Positions 15,893-24,774 of a stretch of 38,936 nt of DNA are shown piece by piece. The notes beneath the pieces were generated by a model. It worked only from the letters and a program-made list of their open reading frames with translations. It had not been told where the DNA came from and made no database searches. Source of the stretch: Acidimicrobiia bacterium (GTDB lineage: Bacteria > Actinomycetota > Acidimicrobiia > Acidimicrobiales > AC-14); contig JAHFUP010000047.1 of assembly GCA_023265025.1 (NCBI GenBank), forward strand, positions 1 to 38,936, given 5' to 3'. A program made the translations under genes and the position numbers. How positions within the stretch are numbered: position 1 is the stretch's first letter; each line of letters starts with the position of its first letter.

Positions 15893-15938
15893 CGTTTGGT
15901 CAATCGGGGGTGGAATACGACCGCGGATTGACCAAACG
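15893..15938 (-). terminator. Perfect 13-bp inverted repeat after the ECF42 sigma gene
   Basis: CGTTTGGTCAATC at 15893-15905 is mirrored exactly at 15926-15938 around a 20-base loop. It starts ten bases past the sigma-factor stop and sits before the next minus-strand gene. It is AT-richer than its surroundings and lacks a T-tract. A terminator is the likeliest role. Confidence 0.55.
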
Positions 15939-15947
15939 ACCGGCGGG

Positions 15948-17210
15948 CTAGGGAGCGGCGGCGGTCACCTCGGCGAGCCGGCGGGTCAAGTAGTCGCGCT
16001 CGGTGTCGCCGGCGGTGAGGGCCAGGGCCTGGCGGTAGGCGCCGGCGGCCTCGTCGAAGCGGCCCAGCCGGCGGAGGAGGTCCGCCCGGGTCGCCGGCAG
16101 GAGGTGGTAGCCGGCGAGGGCGCCGCCGGCGTCGAGCGTGTCGACGACAGCCAGCCCGGCCTCGGGGCCGTCGGCCATGGCGACCGCGACCGCCCGATTG
16201 AGCTCGACGACCGGCGAGGGGGTCATCCGGGCCAGCTCCCCGTACAGGACGGCGATCTGGGGCCAGTCGGTGGCGGCGGCCTCTGCGGCGGTGGCGTGGC
16301 AGGCGGCGATGGCGGCCTGCACCTGGTACGGCCCGGGCTCGCCCCGGCGCAGCGCGGCGTCGAGCACGGCCACGCCATCGTCGATCATGGCGGTGTCCCA
16401 GGCGCCGCGGTCCTGGGCATCGAGGGGGACGAGGGCGCCGGCGGCGTCGACCCGCCCGGCCCGGCGGGCGTCGTGCAGGAGCAGCAGGGCCAGGAGCCCC
16501 AGCGCCTCGGGCTCGTCGGGCATGAGGGCGGCCAGCGTGCGGGCCAGGCGGATCGCCTCGTCGCACAGGCCCCGCCGCACGAGGTCGGCGCCGGCCGTCG
16601 CCGCGTAGCCCTCGTTGAACAGCAGGTAGACCACGGCCAGCACCGCGGCGGTTCGCTCCGGCAGCTGGTGGGCCGGCGGCACCCGGTACGGGATGCCGGC
16701 GTTGCGGATCTTGCGCTTGGCCCGCACCAGCCGCTGGGCCATCGCCGGCTCCGGGACGAGGAAGGCCCGGGCGATCTCGGCGGTCGTGAGGCCGGCGAGG
16801 GTCCGTAGCGTCAGGGCGACCTGGGCGTCGAGCGCCAAGGCCGGGTGGCAGCAGGTGAAGATGAGGCGGAGGCGGTCATCGCCGACACCGCTGTCGCCGT
16901 CGCCGGGACTCTCTGGCTCGGATGGCGGCGACAGCACGGCGACCTCCTTCAGCTTCTCGGCGCCGGTCGCGGCGCGCCGGACGCGGTCGACCGCCCGGTT
17001 GCGCGCCGCCGTCGTGAGCCATGCGCCCGGGTTGCGGGGGACGCCGTCGCGCGGCCACCGGGCCAGGGCCAGCGCGAATGCCTCCTGCGCGCTGTCCTCG
17101 GCCAGGTCCCAGTCCCCCGTCACCCGGATCAGGCTGGCGACCACCCGGCCCCATTCCTCCCGGAACGCGGTGGCGACCGCGGCCTCGACGTCGCCGGCTA
17201 CATGTCCCAG
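15948..17210 (-). CDS. ECF42-type RNA polymerase sigma factor with TPR-like C-terminal extension
   Basis: The product has sigma region 2 ([20 protein letters not shown], with [20 protein letters not shown]) and region 4 ([20 protein letters not shown], with [12 protein letters not shown]). A helical extension of about 200 residues follows ([60 protein letters not shown]). This is the layout of ECF42 sigma factors, which are linked to DGPF proteins and lack a classical anti-sigma factor. The DGPF gene lies directly upstream. No ATG, GTG or TTG exists near the expected start. I place it at a CTG (17210), which overlaps the end of the DGPF gene; the next GTG (17144) would cut into region 2. The missing start may mean a rare start codon or a sequence error. 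Confidence 0.85.
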   Translation of the reverse strand: MGHVAGDVEAAVATAFREEWGRVVASLIRVTGDWDLAEDSAQEAFALALARWPRDGVPRNPGAWLTTAARNRAVDRVRRAATGAEKLKEVAVLSPPSEPESPGDGDSGVGDDRLRLIFTCCHPALALDAQVALTLRTLAGLTTAEIARAFLVPEPAMAQRLVRAKRKIRNAGIPYRVPPAHQLPERTAAVLAVVYLLFNEGYAATAGADLVRRGLCDEAIRLARTLAALMPDEPEALGLLALLLLHDARRAGRVDAAGALVPLDAQDRGAWDTAMIDDGVAVLDAALRRGEPGPYQVQAAIAACHATAAEAAATDWPQIAVLYGELARMTPSPVVELNRAVAVAMADGPEAGLAVVDTLDAGGALAGYHLLPATRADLLRRLGRFDEAAGAYRQALALTAGDTERDYLTRRLAEVTAAAP

Positions 17211-17548
17211 ATCGGCCGCACCTCGACCAGGCCACCGAACTGGGCCGCCGGGATCTTCGACGCGATCTCGATGGCCTCGTCGAGATCCTTGCAGTCGACG
17301 ATGTAGAACCCGCCCATCTGCTCCTTGGTCTCGGCGAAGGGGCCGTCCGACACGACCAGCTCGCCGCCGACGACCCGCACGGTCGTGGCGTCGGTGGTCG
17401 GGCGGAGCCGCTCGCCGCTCTGGAGGACGCCGCGGGCCCCCATCTCGGCGCCGAAGGCGTCGTAGGCGGCCATCATCGCCGCGATCTCGTCGGGGCCGGC
17501 GGCGGCCTGGGCGCTCTCGTCGCTGCAGATCAACAGGGCGTATCGCAT
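17198..17548 (-). CDS. YCII-related DGPF-domain protein
   Basis: The 116-residue protein is a typical DGPF/YCII domain: [11 protein letters not shown] at the start, [15 protein letters not shown] in the middle, then [20 protein letters not shown] with the eponymous DGPF motif, and [14 protein letters not shown] at the end. These small ferredoxin-like proteins are almost always encoded next to ECF42 sigma factors and are thought to act in the same signalling unit, though their biochemistry is unclear. The ATG at 17548 has GAGGAGCAACC just upstream. The sigma gene frame begins within or at its end. A promoter-like TGTCGA element lies about 60 bases upstream, consistent with positive autoregulation. 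Confidence 0.93.
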   Translation of the reverse strand: MRYALLICSDESAQAAAGPDEIAAMMAAYDAFGAEMGARGVLQSGERLRPTTDATTVRVVGGELVVSDGPFAETKEQMGGFYIVDCKDLDEAIEIASKIPAAQFGGLVEVRPIWDM

Positions 17549-17584
17549 GGTTGCTCCTCGTGTCGCTGGGTTGGGTTCGCCCTA

Positions 17585-17612
17585 CGACGAACGGGATCCC
17601 CCCGGATCGACA
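17585..17612 (-). promoter_or_regulatory. Candidate ECF42-dependent promoter of the DGPF-sigma operon
   Basis: On the minus strand TGTCGA (17612-17607) is followed after exactly 17 bases by CGTCG (17589-17585), about 40 bases before the DGPF start. From memory, promoters described for ECF42 sigma factors use a TGTCGA -35 element and a CG-containing -10, so this fits autoregulation. Confidence 0.6.
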
Positions 17613-17628
17613 GCTAACTTCGGAAATT

Positions 17629-18914
17629 GTGCCGGGTTCCGCGAAATCGTGGGTCATCAAGGCTGCCGTCCCCGTAGGCGCCGGCCTGGCCGTGACCTAT
17701 GCGGTCGGGACCGCCCGCTACCGGCGGGAGGGGCGGGCCGGGTACCAGGTCGACGACCCACCCCAGCCGGGCACCCCGGAGTTCGCCCGCTTGGTGGAGG
17801 GGATCACCGGGTCGCCCGTCCGCACGGGCAACCGTGTCCGCATCCTGCGCAACGGGGTGCAGACGTTCCCGGCCATGCTCGACGCCATCGCCGCGGCCAG
17901 GTCCACCGTCGACCTGTCGTCCTACATCTTCTGGCCGGGCGCCATCAGCGACCGGTTCACCGAGGCGCTGTGCGAGCGGGCCACGGCCGGCGTAGAGGTC
18001 AACGTCGTCCTCGATGCCTACGGCTCGGCCAAGATCGACAACGGCACGGTCGACACCCTGGAGGGCGCGGGCGTCGCCGTCGCCTTCTTCCGGCCGCCGG
18101 CCTGGTACACCCTCGACAAGCTCAACAACCGGATGCACCGCCGGCTGCTGATCGTCGACGGCAGGGTCGGCTTCGCGGGCGGCGTCGGTATCGCCGACGT
18201 GTGGACGGGCGACGCCCAGGACCCCGAGCACTGGCGGGAGACCCATGCCGTGATCGAGGGCCAGCGGTGCGCGACATCCTCGGCGGCTTCGCCGAGAACT
18301 GGACCGAGGCGACCAACGTGGTTCTCGGTGCGTCGCACTTCCCCGACCTCGAACCGGTCCACGGCGGGGTCGACGTGCAGGTCGTCCGCAGCTCCCCGGG
18401 CTCGGGCGGCACGGCCACCGGCCAGCTGTTCTTCGCCACCATCGCCGGCGCCCGGGAGCGTCTGTGGGTCACGACCGCCTATTTCGCTCCCGACGAGGCG
18501 TTCGTGGATCTGTTCTGCGACGCCTCCGCCCGGGGCGTCGACGTCCGCCTCCTGGTCAACGGGCCGAACGTCGACAAGGAGGTCGTCCGGGAGACCGGTC
18601 AGCGGCAGTACGGTCGCCTGCTGGAGGCCGGCGTGCGCATCTTCGAGTACCAGCCGACGATGCTGCACGCCAAGGTGATGATCGCCGACGGCTGGGCCAA
18701 CCTGGGTTCGAGCAACCTGGAGCACCGGTCGCTCGGGCTGGACGAGGAGCTGATCGTCGCCGTCGACAACGCCGCATTGGTCGACGAGCTGGCCCGCCAC
18801 TTCGCCGAGGACCTCGACGCATCCGAGGAGTTCGACCTCGACCGCTGGCGCCGGCGCTCGCTGGCCAAGCGGGCACGGGAGCGGGCCGGCGATTTGTTCC
18901 GCCAGTCGCTCTGA
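17629..18914 (+). pseudogene. Cardiolipin-synthase-like PLD protein, disrupted by a frameshift
   Basis: Two frames join near 18268 to make one PLD-family protein of about 427 residues. The first half runs from a GTG at 17629 and includes [18 protein letters not shown] (a possible membrane segment), VDLSSYIFWPG and motif 1 MHRRLLIVDGRVGFAGG. It loses frame after THAVIEGQ. The second frame resumes immediately with VRDILGGFAENWTEA and contains AYFAPDEAF, motif 2 MLHAKVMIADGWANLGSSN and a basic C-terminus. The sequence GGCCAGCGGTGCGCG appears to lack one G or C. Motif 1 has HxR instead of HxK; motif 2 is complete. Intact relatives make or remodel cardiolipin at the membrane. Either the gene is inactivated or the base is a sequencing error. 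Codon pattern and similarity are well preserved on both sides, which favours a recent event or an error. Confidence 0.85.
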
Positions 18915-18934
18915 CCGGCGGTCGCCTGGTTCCG

Positions 18935-18994
18935 GGTGTGTTTCTGGTTGTGAAATCAGCCGTTTACCGCCCGAATCACGACCAGAAACACACC
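18935..18994. terminator. 19-bp inverted repeat between convergent genes
   Basis: Arms GGTGTGTTTCTGGTTGTGA (18935-18953) and 18976-18994 pair over 19 bases with a single G-T wobble and a 22-base loop. It separates the PLD-like gene from the convergent livF, ending five bases before the livF stop. This is a strong candidate for a bidirectional terminator, although no T-tract follows on either strand. Confidence 0.65.
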
Positions 18995-18999
18995 GAGCG

Positions 19000-19712
<713 letters not shown>

Positions 19713-19713
<1 letters not shown>

Positions 19714-20474
19714 CAGCCCGCCGGGGCGCCCAGGTAGGCCTCGATCACCCGGGCGTCGCCCTGCACCTCGGCCGGCAAGCCCTCGACCAACTTGCGGCCC
19801 TGCACCAGCACCGCCACCCGGTCGCACAGCCCGAAGATGAACCGCATGTCGTGCTCGATCACCGCCACCGCCACACCCCGGTCCCGGATACGGCGCACGA
19901 GGTCGGCGGTCGCCCGGGTCTCCTGGGCGTTCATGCCGGCCCGGGGCTCGTCGAGCAGGAGCAGGCCGGGCTCGCTGGCGAGGGCCCGGGCGATCTCCAG
20001 CCGGCGCTGGTCGCCGTAGGACAGGTTGCGGGCCACCACGTCGCCGGCCTGGTCCAAGCTGACGAAGCCCAGCAGCTCGGCGGCCCGGTCCTCCGACTCG
20101 TGCTCCTCCCGCCGGAACTTGGGGCCCCGGCCGATGGCGGAGGCCAACCCGACGTGGGTCCGGCAGTGGCGTCCGACGAGGACATTCTCGAACACGGTCA
20201 TGTGCGGGAACAGCCGGATGTTCTGGAACGTCCGGGCCACGCCGGCCCGGGTGAAGCGGTCGGGCCGGCCCGACAGCACGGCGCCACGAAACCGGATCGC
20301 GCCAGCCGTCGGCGCTTCCAGCCCGCTCAGGCAGTTGAACAGGGTGGTCTTGCCCGCCCCGTTCGGCCCGATCACGCCGAGGATGTCGCCCTCCCCCACG
20401 TCGAGGTCGACACCGTCGACGGCGAGGAGCCCCTCGAACCGCTTCGTCACGCCTCGGACCTCGAGCAAACTCAT
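19713..20474 (-). CDS. livG: Branched-chain amino acid ABC transporter ATP-binding protein LivG
   Basis: The 253-residue ATPase has Walker A GPNGAGKTTLFNCLSG, the LivG-typical GVARTFQNIRLFPHMTVFEN, signature NLSYGDQRRLEIARAL, Walker B LLLLDEPRAGMNAQET and switch VAVIEHDMRF. The NAQET and IEHDM wording separates LivG from LivF. The ATG at 20474 (MSLLEVRGVTKRF) is chosen because the domain begins there. A longer frame upstream translates into unlikely basic sequence. The stop overlaps the livF start by one base. A 73-base gap separates it from livM. It pairs with LivF to drive import. Confidence 0.96.
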
Positions 20475-20547
20475 CGGGTCACCGCCTTCGGCGGCTGCCC
20501 CGCTGCGCGGGACACTGTGCTCATTGGACGCTCGCCTGCGGCTCGCG

Positions 20548-22173
20548 TCATCCCGCCACCGGGCTTCCGGGCGGGGCCCCCGACGCGCCGGGCAGGCCGG
20601 GCACGCCCTCCGGCGCCCGCTCGCGCAGCTCACGGCGCCGGCGCTTGCTGGGCACGAGCCCCTCGGGGCGGAACCGCATCACGAGGATCAACGCCGCCCC
20701 GAACAGCAGCAACCGCTTGTCCTGGAACGACCGCAGCTTCTCGGGCAGGACGAAAAGCATGGTGGAGCCCAACAGCGCGCCCGGCACCGTCCCCATCCCA
20801 CCCAGCACCACGGCGGCCACGAGCAGGATCGACTCGAGGAACGTGTACGAGTCGGGCGACACCTGGGTGGTGACGTGGGCATTTACCGTGCCGGCGCACC
20901 CGGCCAGGAACGCGCCGATGGCGAAGGCCATGAGCTTCAGGCGGATGGTGTCGATCCCGCTGGCCGCGGCGGCCACCTCGTCCTCGCGGATGGCGACCCA
21001 CGCCCGGCCGATGCGGCTGTCGTTCAACCGGGTGAAGACCAGGATGGCGCCGGCGATGAGCACCAGCTCGACGAAGTAGTAGTTCGCGAACCCCGGAAGG
21101 GTGACGCCGAACAGCGCGTGGGACTCGCCGAAGTCGAAGCCGGCGGCGGCCAGGTCGGGGATGCCGGAGATCCCGTTGGGGCCTCGGGTCAGCCCGTCCC
21201 AGTTGTTGGCGGTGATCCGGAAGATCTCGCCGAACCCGAGGGTGACGATGGCCAGGTAGTCGCCCCGTAATCGCAGCGTGGGCGTGCCGATCACCAGCCC
21301 GAACACCGCTGCCACGCACCCGCCCAGGAGGACGACGAACAGGAACGGGACGTGGAAGTGCACCGTCGTCAACGCGGCATTGGAGAGCAGCGCGCCGACA
21401 TAGGCGCCGACACCGAAGAAGGCGACATAGCCGAGGTCGAGGAGGCCGGCCAGCCCGACAACCACGTTGAGGCCGATGGCGGCGACGGCGAACACGCCGA
21501 TCGACGCGAACACGCGGATCCAGTAGGCGTTCCCCTGCTGGGTGAACGGGAACGCCACCGCCGCCGCCCCGCCGAGCACAAGGGCGATCCGCTGGCGGCG
21601 GGCGAACAGGACGCCGAGCGCCTCGAAGACTCCGAGGTGGTGCACCGCGACCGACACGAACGCGACGAAGACCAGGAACGACACGAAACGGCTGGACTCG
21701 TTGATGCGCAGGCCCCAGACCACCGCGCCGAGCAGGGCGAGGACCGCAGCGGCGACGGCGGCCACCTCTACCGCCACCGGCAGGACCGGCCATTCCTTCG
21801 GCGCCGGCGTGCCGGCCGGCAACCGCCAGGCCGCGGCGGTCAGCAGGCCGGCGCCGGCCAGGCTCAGCCACGCGCCCCACGCCACCGACCCGATCCCGCC
21901 GCCGTGGTCCATGAGGCCGGCGAAGTTCACGGCGACGACCGCCGCCGCGCCGATGCCAACGGCGAGCGCGGCCCTCCGTCGGCCACCCAGGTCGAGGACG
22001 AAGAGCACGGCGCCGGTGGCGAGGAGGAGGCAGAACAGGCGGGCGCCGCCAGGGAAGCCGCCGAGCGACATCTTGCCCGGGTAGCCGGCGAAGGTGGCCC
22101 ACGGCGACAGCGAGCCGGCGACGAGGGCAGCGGTGCCGGCGACCGCCAGCGCAGGCGGCTTCCGCGTGTTCAC
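20548..22173 (-). CDS. livM: LivM permease with long N-terminal membrane extension
   Basis: At 541 residues this is much longer than typical LivM (about 300-425). The permease core begins near residue 210 and shows AIGLNVVVGLAGLLDLGYVA, FFGVGAYVGALL, LRLRGDYLAIVTLGFGEI, LTRGPNGISGIP, RAWVAIREDEVAAAASGID, LKLMAFAIGAFLAGCAG and AAVVLGGMGTVPGALLG. The first 200 residues add about six membrane helices, starting VAGTAALVAGSLSPWATFAG. That start resembles the small four-helix Actinobacteria membrane proteins with an SPWA motif. The GTG at 22173 overlaps the livH stop (GTGA). The C-terminal tail (after VMRFRPEGLVPS) is basic and Gly/Pro-rich. It forms the channel with LivH. Confidence 0.94.
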   Translation of the reverse strand: MNTRKPPALAVAGTAALVAGSLSPWATFAGYPGKMSLGGFPGGARLFCLLLATGAVLFVLDLGGRRRAALAVGIGAAAVVAVNFAGLMDHGGGIGSVAWGAWLSLAGAGLLTAAAWRLPAGTPAPKEWPVLPVAVEVAAVAAAVLALLGAVVWGLRINESSRFVSFLVFVAFVSVAVHHLGVFEALGVLFARRQRIALVLGGAAAVAFPFTQQGNAYWIRVFASIGVFAVAAIGLNVVVGLAGLLDLGYVAFFGVGAYVGALLSNAALTTVHFHVPFLFVVLLGGCVAAVFGLVIGTPTLRLRGDYLAIVTLGFGEIFRITANNWDGLTRGPNGISGIPDLAAAGFDFGESHALFGVTLPGFANYYFVELVLIAGAILVFTRLNDSRIGRAWVAIREDEVAAAASGIDTIRLKLMAFAIGAFLAGCAGTVNAHVTTQVSPDSYTFLESILLVAAVVLGGMGTVPGALLGSTMLFVLPEKLRSFQDKRLLLFGAALILVMRFRPEGLVPSKRRRRELRERAPEGVPGLPGASGAPPGSPVAG

Positions 22174-23087
22174 GCCCGTGTCGCCACCCGCTCGCCCAGC
22201 AGCCCGCCCGGTCGTACGACCAGCACGCCGATGAGCACGACGAACGCCCACACGTCCTTCCAGGACGAGCCGTGAGGCACGTACTGGGTGGCGAGGGCCT
22301 CGACGATCCCGAGCAGGAACCCGCCGAGGACCGCGCCCTTGATGTTGCCGATGCCGCCCAGGACGGCGGCGGTGAACGCCTTGAGGCCGGCGAGGAAGCC
22401 GATCCGGAAGTCGATCTGGGCGAACCGCATGCCCTGCATCACGCCGGCCACCGCGGCCAGCGCGGCACCGAGCACGAAGGTGACGACGATGACCCGGTCG
22501 ACGTCGATGCCTATGAGCTTGGCGCTCTCGGGGTCCTGCGACGTCGCCCGCATGGCCTTGCCGGTCTTCGTCGTCTTCACGAACACCTGGAGGCCCACCA
22601 TCAGGGCGACGGCCACCACGACGACGAACACCGAGACCCAGGGCACGGTGACCCCGCCGACGTCGAACGTCCCGCTGGAGATCATCTGCGGGAACGCCTG
22701 CTGGCGCTTCCCGCCGGGGTAGAAGAGGCGCACCGCCTCCTGGAGGAAGATCGACACGCCGATGGCGGTGATCAGCGGCGCCAGCCGGGGCGCGTTGCGC
22801 AGCGGCCGGTAGGCGAGGCGCTCCATGACGACCGCGACGCCGACCGCCACCGCGATGGCGCCGATGAGCACCGCCGGCAACGCGACCCATACGTTGGACG
22901 CCAGCGAGTCGGGCAGCCAGTAGCGGTAGACGGTCAGTCCGCCGAACGCGCCCACCATGAACACCTCGCCGTGGGCGAAGTTGATGAGCTGGATGATCCC
23001 GTAGACCATCGTGTAGCCGAGGGCGATGAGGCCGTACGTGGCGCCCAGCACCGTGCCGTTGACCAGCTGCTGGAGGAACTGCCTCAC
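22170..23087 (-). CDS. livH: Branched-chain amino acid ABC transporter permease LivH
   Basis: The 305-residue permease matches LivH well: FLQQLVNGTVLGATYGLIAL at the start, TMVYGIIQLINFAHGEVFMV, MERLAYRPLRNAPRLAPLIT, IGVSIFLQEAVRLFYPG, then KAMRATSQDPESAKLIGIDV (the EAA-like coupling loop contacting the ATPases) and GFLAGLKAFTAAVLGGIGN. It has about eight membrane helices. The start is a GTG at 23087 with GAGGCAGTTCC context rather than a strong ribosome site. The stop overlaps the livM GTG by four bases. It lies 76 bases after livK, with a long inverted repeat in between. That repeat may attenuate transcription between the binding protein and the membrane genes. Confidence 0.96.
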   Translation of the reverse strand: MRQFLQQLVNGTVLGATYGLIALGYTMVYGIIQLINFAHGEVFMVGAFGGLTVYRYWLPDSLASNVWVALPAVLIGAIAVAVGVAVVMERLAYRPLRNAPRLAPLITAIGVSIFLQEAVRLFYPGGKRQQAFPQMISSGTFDVGGVTVPWVSVFVVVVAVALMVGLQVFVKTTKTGKAMRATSQDPESAKLIGIDVDRVIVVTFVLGAALAAVAGVMQGMRFAQIDFRIGFLAGLKAFTAAVLGGIGNIKGAVLGGFLLGIVEALATQYVPHGSSWKDVWAFVVLIGVLVVRPGGLLGERVATRA

Positions 23088-23101
23088 CGCCGGGCTCGGT
23101 T

Positions 23102-23151
23102 CGATCTGGCTGCAGCTACGGGTCTATAGGCACGTAGCTGCAGCCAAATCG
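23102..23151 (-). terminator. Long inverted repeat between livK and livH
   Basis: Arms at 23102-23120 and 23133-23151 (core TGGCTGCAGCTACG, mirrored exactly) pair over 19 bases with one mismatch around a 12-base loop. It lies 12 bases after the livK stop and 15 bases before the livH start. A partial terminator or mRNA-stabilising hairpin that lets the binding protein be made in excess is a common arrangement. No T-tract is present. Confidence 0.6.
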
Positions 23152-23163
23152 GGGCGTCGGTGC

Positions 23164-24396
23164 TCAGCCCTTGAACTCCCCGGTCTTGATGGGGTTGAAC
23201 ACGCCGGCCTCGACCTTGTACATCGTCAGCGCCTTCGTCACCGTGTCGCCGTACTGGTCGAAGGCGACCGTGCCGCTGGCGCCACCGAAGTTCACCTTGC
23301 CGACCGCGTCGAGCACCTTGCGACGCACCGCGTCGTCGACCGCCGTCGCCGACCCCAGCGCCGTGGGGAGGGTGTTGATGATGGCGTTGGCCGCGTCGTA
23401 GGCCAGCGCGCCGTAGGCCGAGTACGAGTCCTTGAAACCGGCAGCCTTGTAGTCGGCGAGGAACTGCTTGGCCGAGTCGAGCTTCTCGGGCGGGGCGCCG
23501 ACGGAGGTTCCGTAGTCGCCGTTCGCCGCGGCGCCGGCGGTCTTGCCGTAGGTGGCGTCGACGATGCCGTCACCGCCCATCAGCGGCGCCTTCATGGCCT
23601 GGGGACCCTTGGCCTGGTTGGAGATGAGCGACGCCTCGGGGTACTCACCGCCGTAGAAGAGCATGTCGGGGTTGAGGGGCTTGATCTTGGAGAGCACGGC
23701 CGAGAAGTCCTTGTCGCCGGGGTTGATGGTCTCGGTGGCGATGATCTTGCCGCCGAGCTTCTCGAACTGGCCCTTGAACGAGTCGGCCAGGCCCTGGCCG
23801 TAGGCCTTCTTGTCGTGGATGATCGCCACGTTCTTGACCTTGAGGTCGTTGTACGCGTAGTCGGCGGCGAAGCCGCCCTGGAGCGAGTCCAGCGTGGCGG
23901 TGCGGAAGTAGTTCTTGTACGGCCGGGTCGGGCTGGTCTTGAAGTTCTGGCCGCGGGTCAAGGTGTCGTTGGTGTTGGCCGGGGAGATCTGCACGATGTT
24001 GGCCCGCTCCAGCACCGGCGCCGTCTGCAGGGCGACGCTGGAGTTGTAGGTGCCCACGACGCCAACGACGGCGGCGTCAGAGCTGAGCTTGGCCGCGGCG
24101 GCGGCGCCGACGTCGGGCTTGGCCGCGTCGTCCTCGGCGGCCAGCTCGATGCGCCAACCGGGCACCTTGTTCTTCTCGTTGGCCTGCCGGATGGCGAGCT
24201 CCACCGAGTTGCGGATGCCCGTGCCGGTGGCGGTGAGATCGCCCGACAACGGTGCGATCACGCCGATCTTGACGACCTTGGTGGCCTGGGCCCCACCGGT
24301 CCCCTCCTCCTCGTCGCCGCCGCACCCAGCCGCCAGCAGCAGCGGCAGGAGCACGATGACGGATCCCCGCCACCGGCGCCTCGTCGATCCAGGCAT
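23164..24396 (-). CDS. livK: Branched-chain amino acid ABC transporter substrate-binding lipoprotein
   Basis: The 410-residue protein has a lipoprotein signal peptide ending in the lipobox LLLAAGC (cysteine near residue 25) and a Gly/Glu-rich linker. A Leu/Ile/Val-binding (peripla_BP_6) fold follows: KIGVIAPLSGDLTATGTGIR, VVGVVGTYNSSVALQTAPVL, IVQISPANTNDTLT, VAIIHDKKAYGQGLADSF, KPLNPDMLFYGGEYPEASLI and SYSAYGALAYDAANAI. It captures branched-chain amino acids or related amides outside the membrane and delivers them to LivHM. The ATG at 24396 is selected because AGGAGG sits five bases upstream; another ATG nine codons earlier lacks this. It is the first gene of the operon. The exact ligand is not determined. 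Confidence 0.94.
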   Translation of the reverse strand: MPGSTRRRWRGSVIVLLPLLLAAGCGGDEEEGTGGAQATKVVKIGVIAPLSGDLTATGTGIRNSVELAIRQANEKNKVPGWRIELAAEDDAAKPDVGAAAAAKLSSDAAVVGVVGTYNSSVALQTAPVLERANIVQISPANTNDTLTRGQNFKTSPTRPYKNYFRTATLDSLQGGFAADYAYNDLKVKNVAIIHDKKAYGQGLADSFKGQFEKLGGKIIATETINPGDKDFSAVLSKIKPLNPDMLFYGGEYPEASLISNQAKGPQAMKAPLMGGDGIVDATYGKTAGAAANGDYGTSVGAPPEKLDSAKQFLADYKAAGFKDSYSAYGALAYDAANAIINTLPTALGSATAVDDAVRRKVLDAVGKVNFGGASGTVAFDQYGDTVTKALTMYKVEAGVFNPIKTGEFKG

Positions 24397-24461
24397 TCCG
24401 ACCTCCTCGCACCTCGTCTTCATCCGGAAACGCACTCTGCCACGACGGTGACCCAACTGCC

Positions 24462-24750
24462 ATGATCCGTCGTGTGAGGGTGCTGGCGATGTCAGGAAGC
24501 CCTCAGGCCCGTTCGTCGACCCGGGCGCTCCTGCGTACCGCGCCCGGGTCGCGCCGGCCGGCGTGGAGGTTGTCGACTCCATGTCGGTGGGTGACGTGCC
24601 GCCGTTCAACCCCGACCTGGAACGCGATGGGGTGCCGGCGCCGCCATTGGTCGTCGAGTGGCGGGCCCAGGTGGCGGGGTCCGACGGCGTGCTCATCGCC
24701 AGCCCCGAGTACGCCCACAGCCTGCCCGGGTCGTTGAAGAACGCGGTGGG
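24462..24750 (+). pseudogene. Broken NADPH-dependent FMN reductase gene
   Basis: The start (MIRRVRVLAMSGSPQARSST, with the flavin-binding GSPQARSST loop) and a second frame (VEVVDSMSVGDVPPFNPDLE, then GSDGVLIASPEYAHSLPGSL and KNAV) together match the first two thirds of a flavodoxin-like NADPH-dependent FMN reductase. The join near 24535 (RTA / VAPAGVEVV) needs one extra base in ACCGCGCCCGGG. Similarity stops abruptly after KNAV, where a low-complexity GCTGCGCTCGCGG stretch leads into the end of the opposite-strand methyltransferase gene. The last third is missing. A frameshift plus a 3' truncation makes this a true remnant. It is not a functional gene as read. Confidence 0.75.
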
Positions 24751-24774
24751 CAATCCCCGCTGCGCTCGCGGTGC

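Noticed and set aside
16693-17628. Upstream extension of the first half of the cardiolipin-synthase-like gene
   Set aside because: This part runs antisense through the ECF42 and DGPF genes and encodes Arg/Ser-rich sequence without similarity. The GTG at 17629 is a better start.
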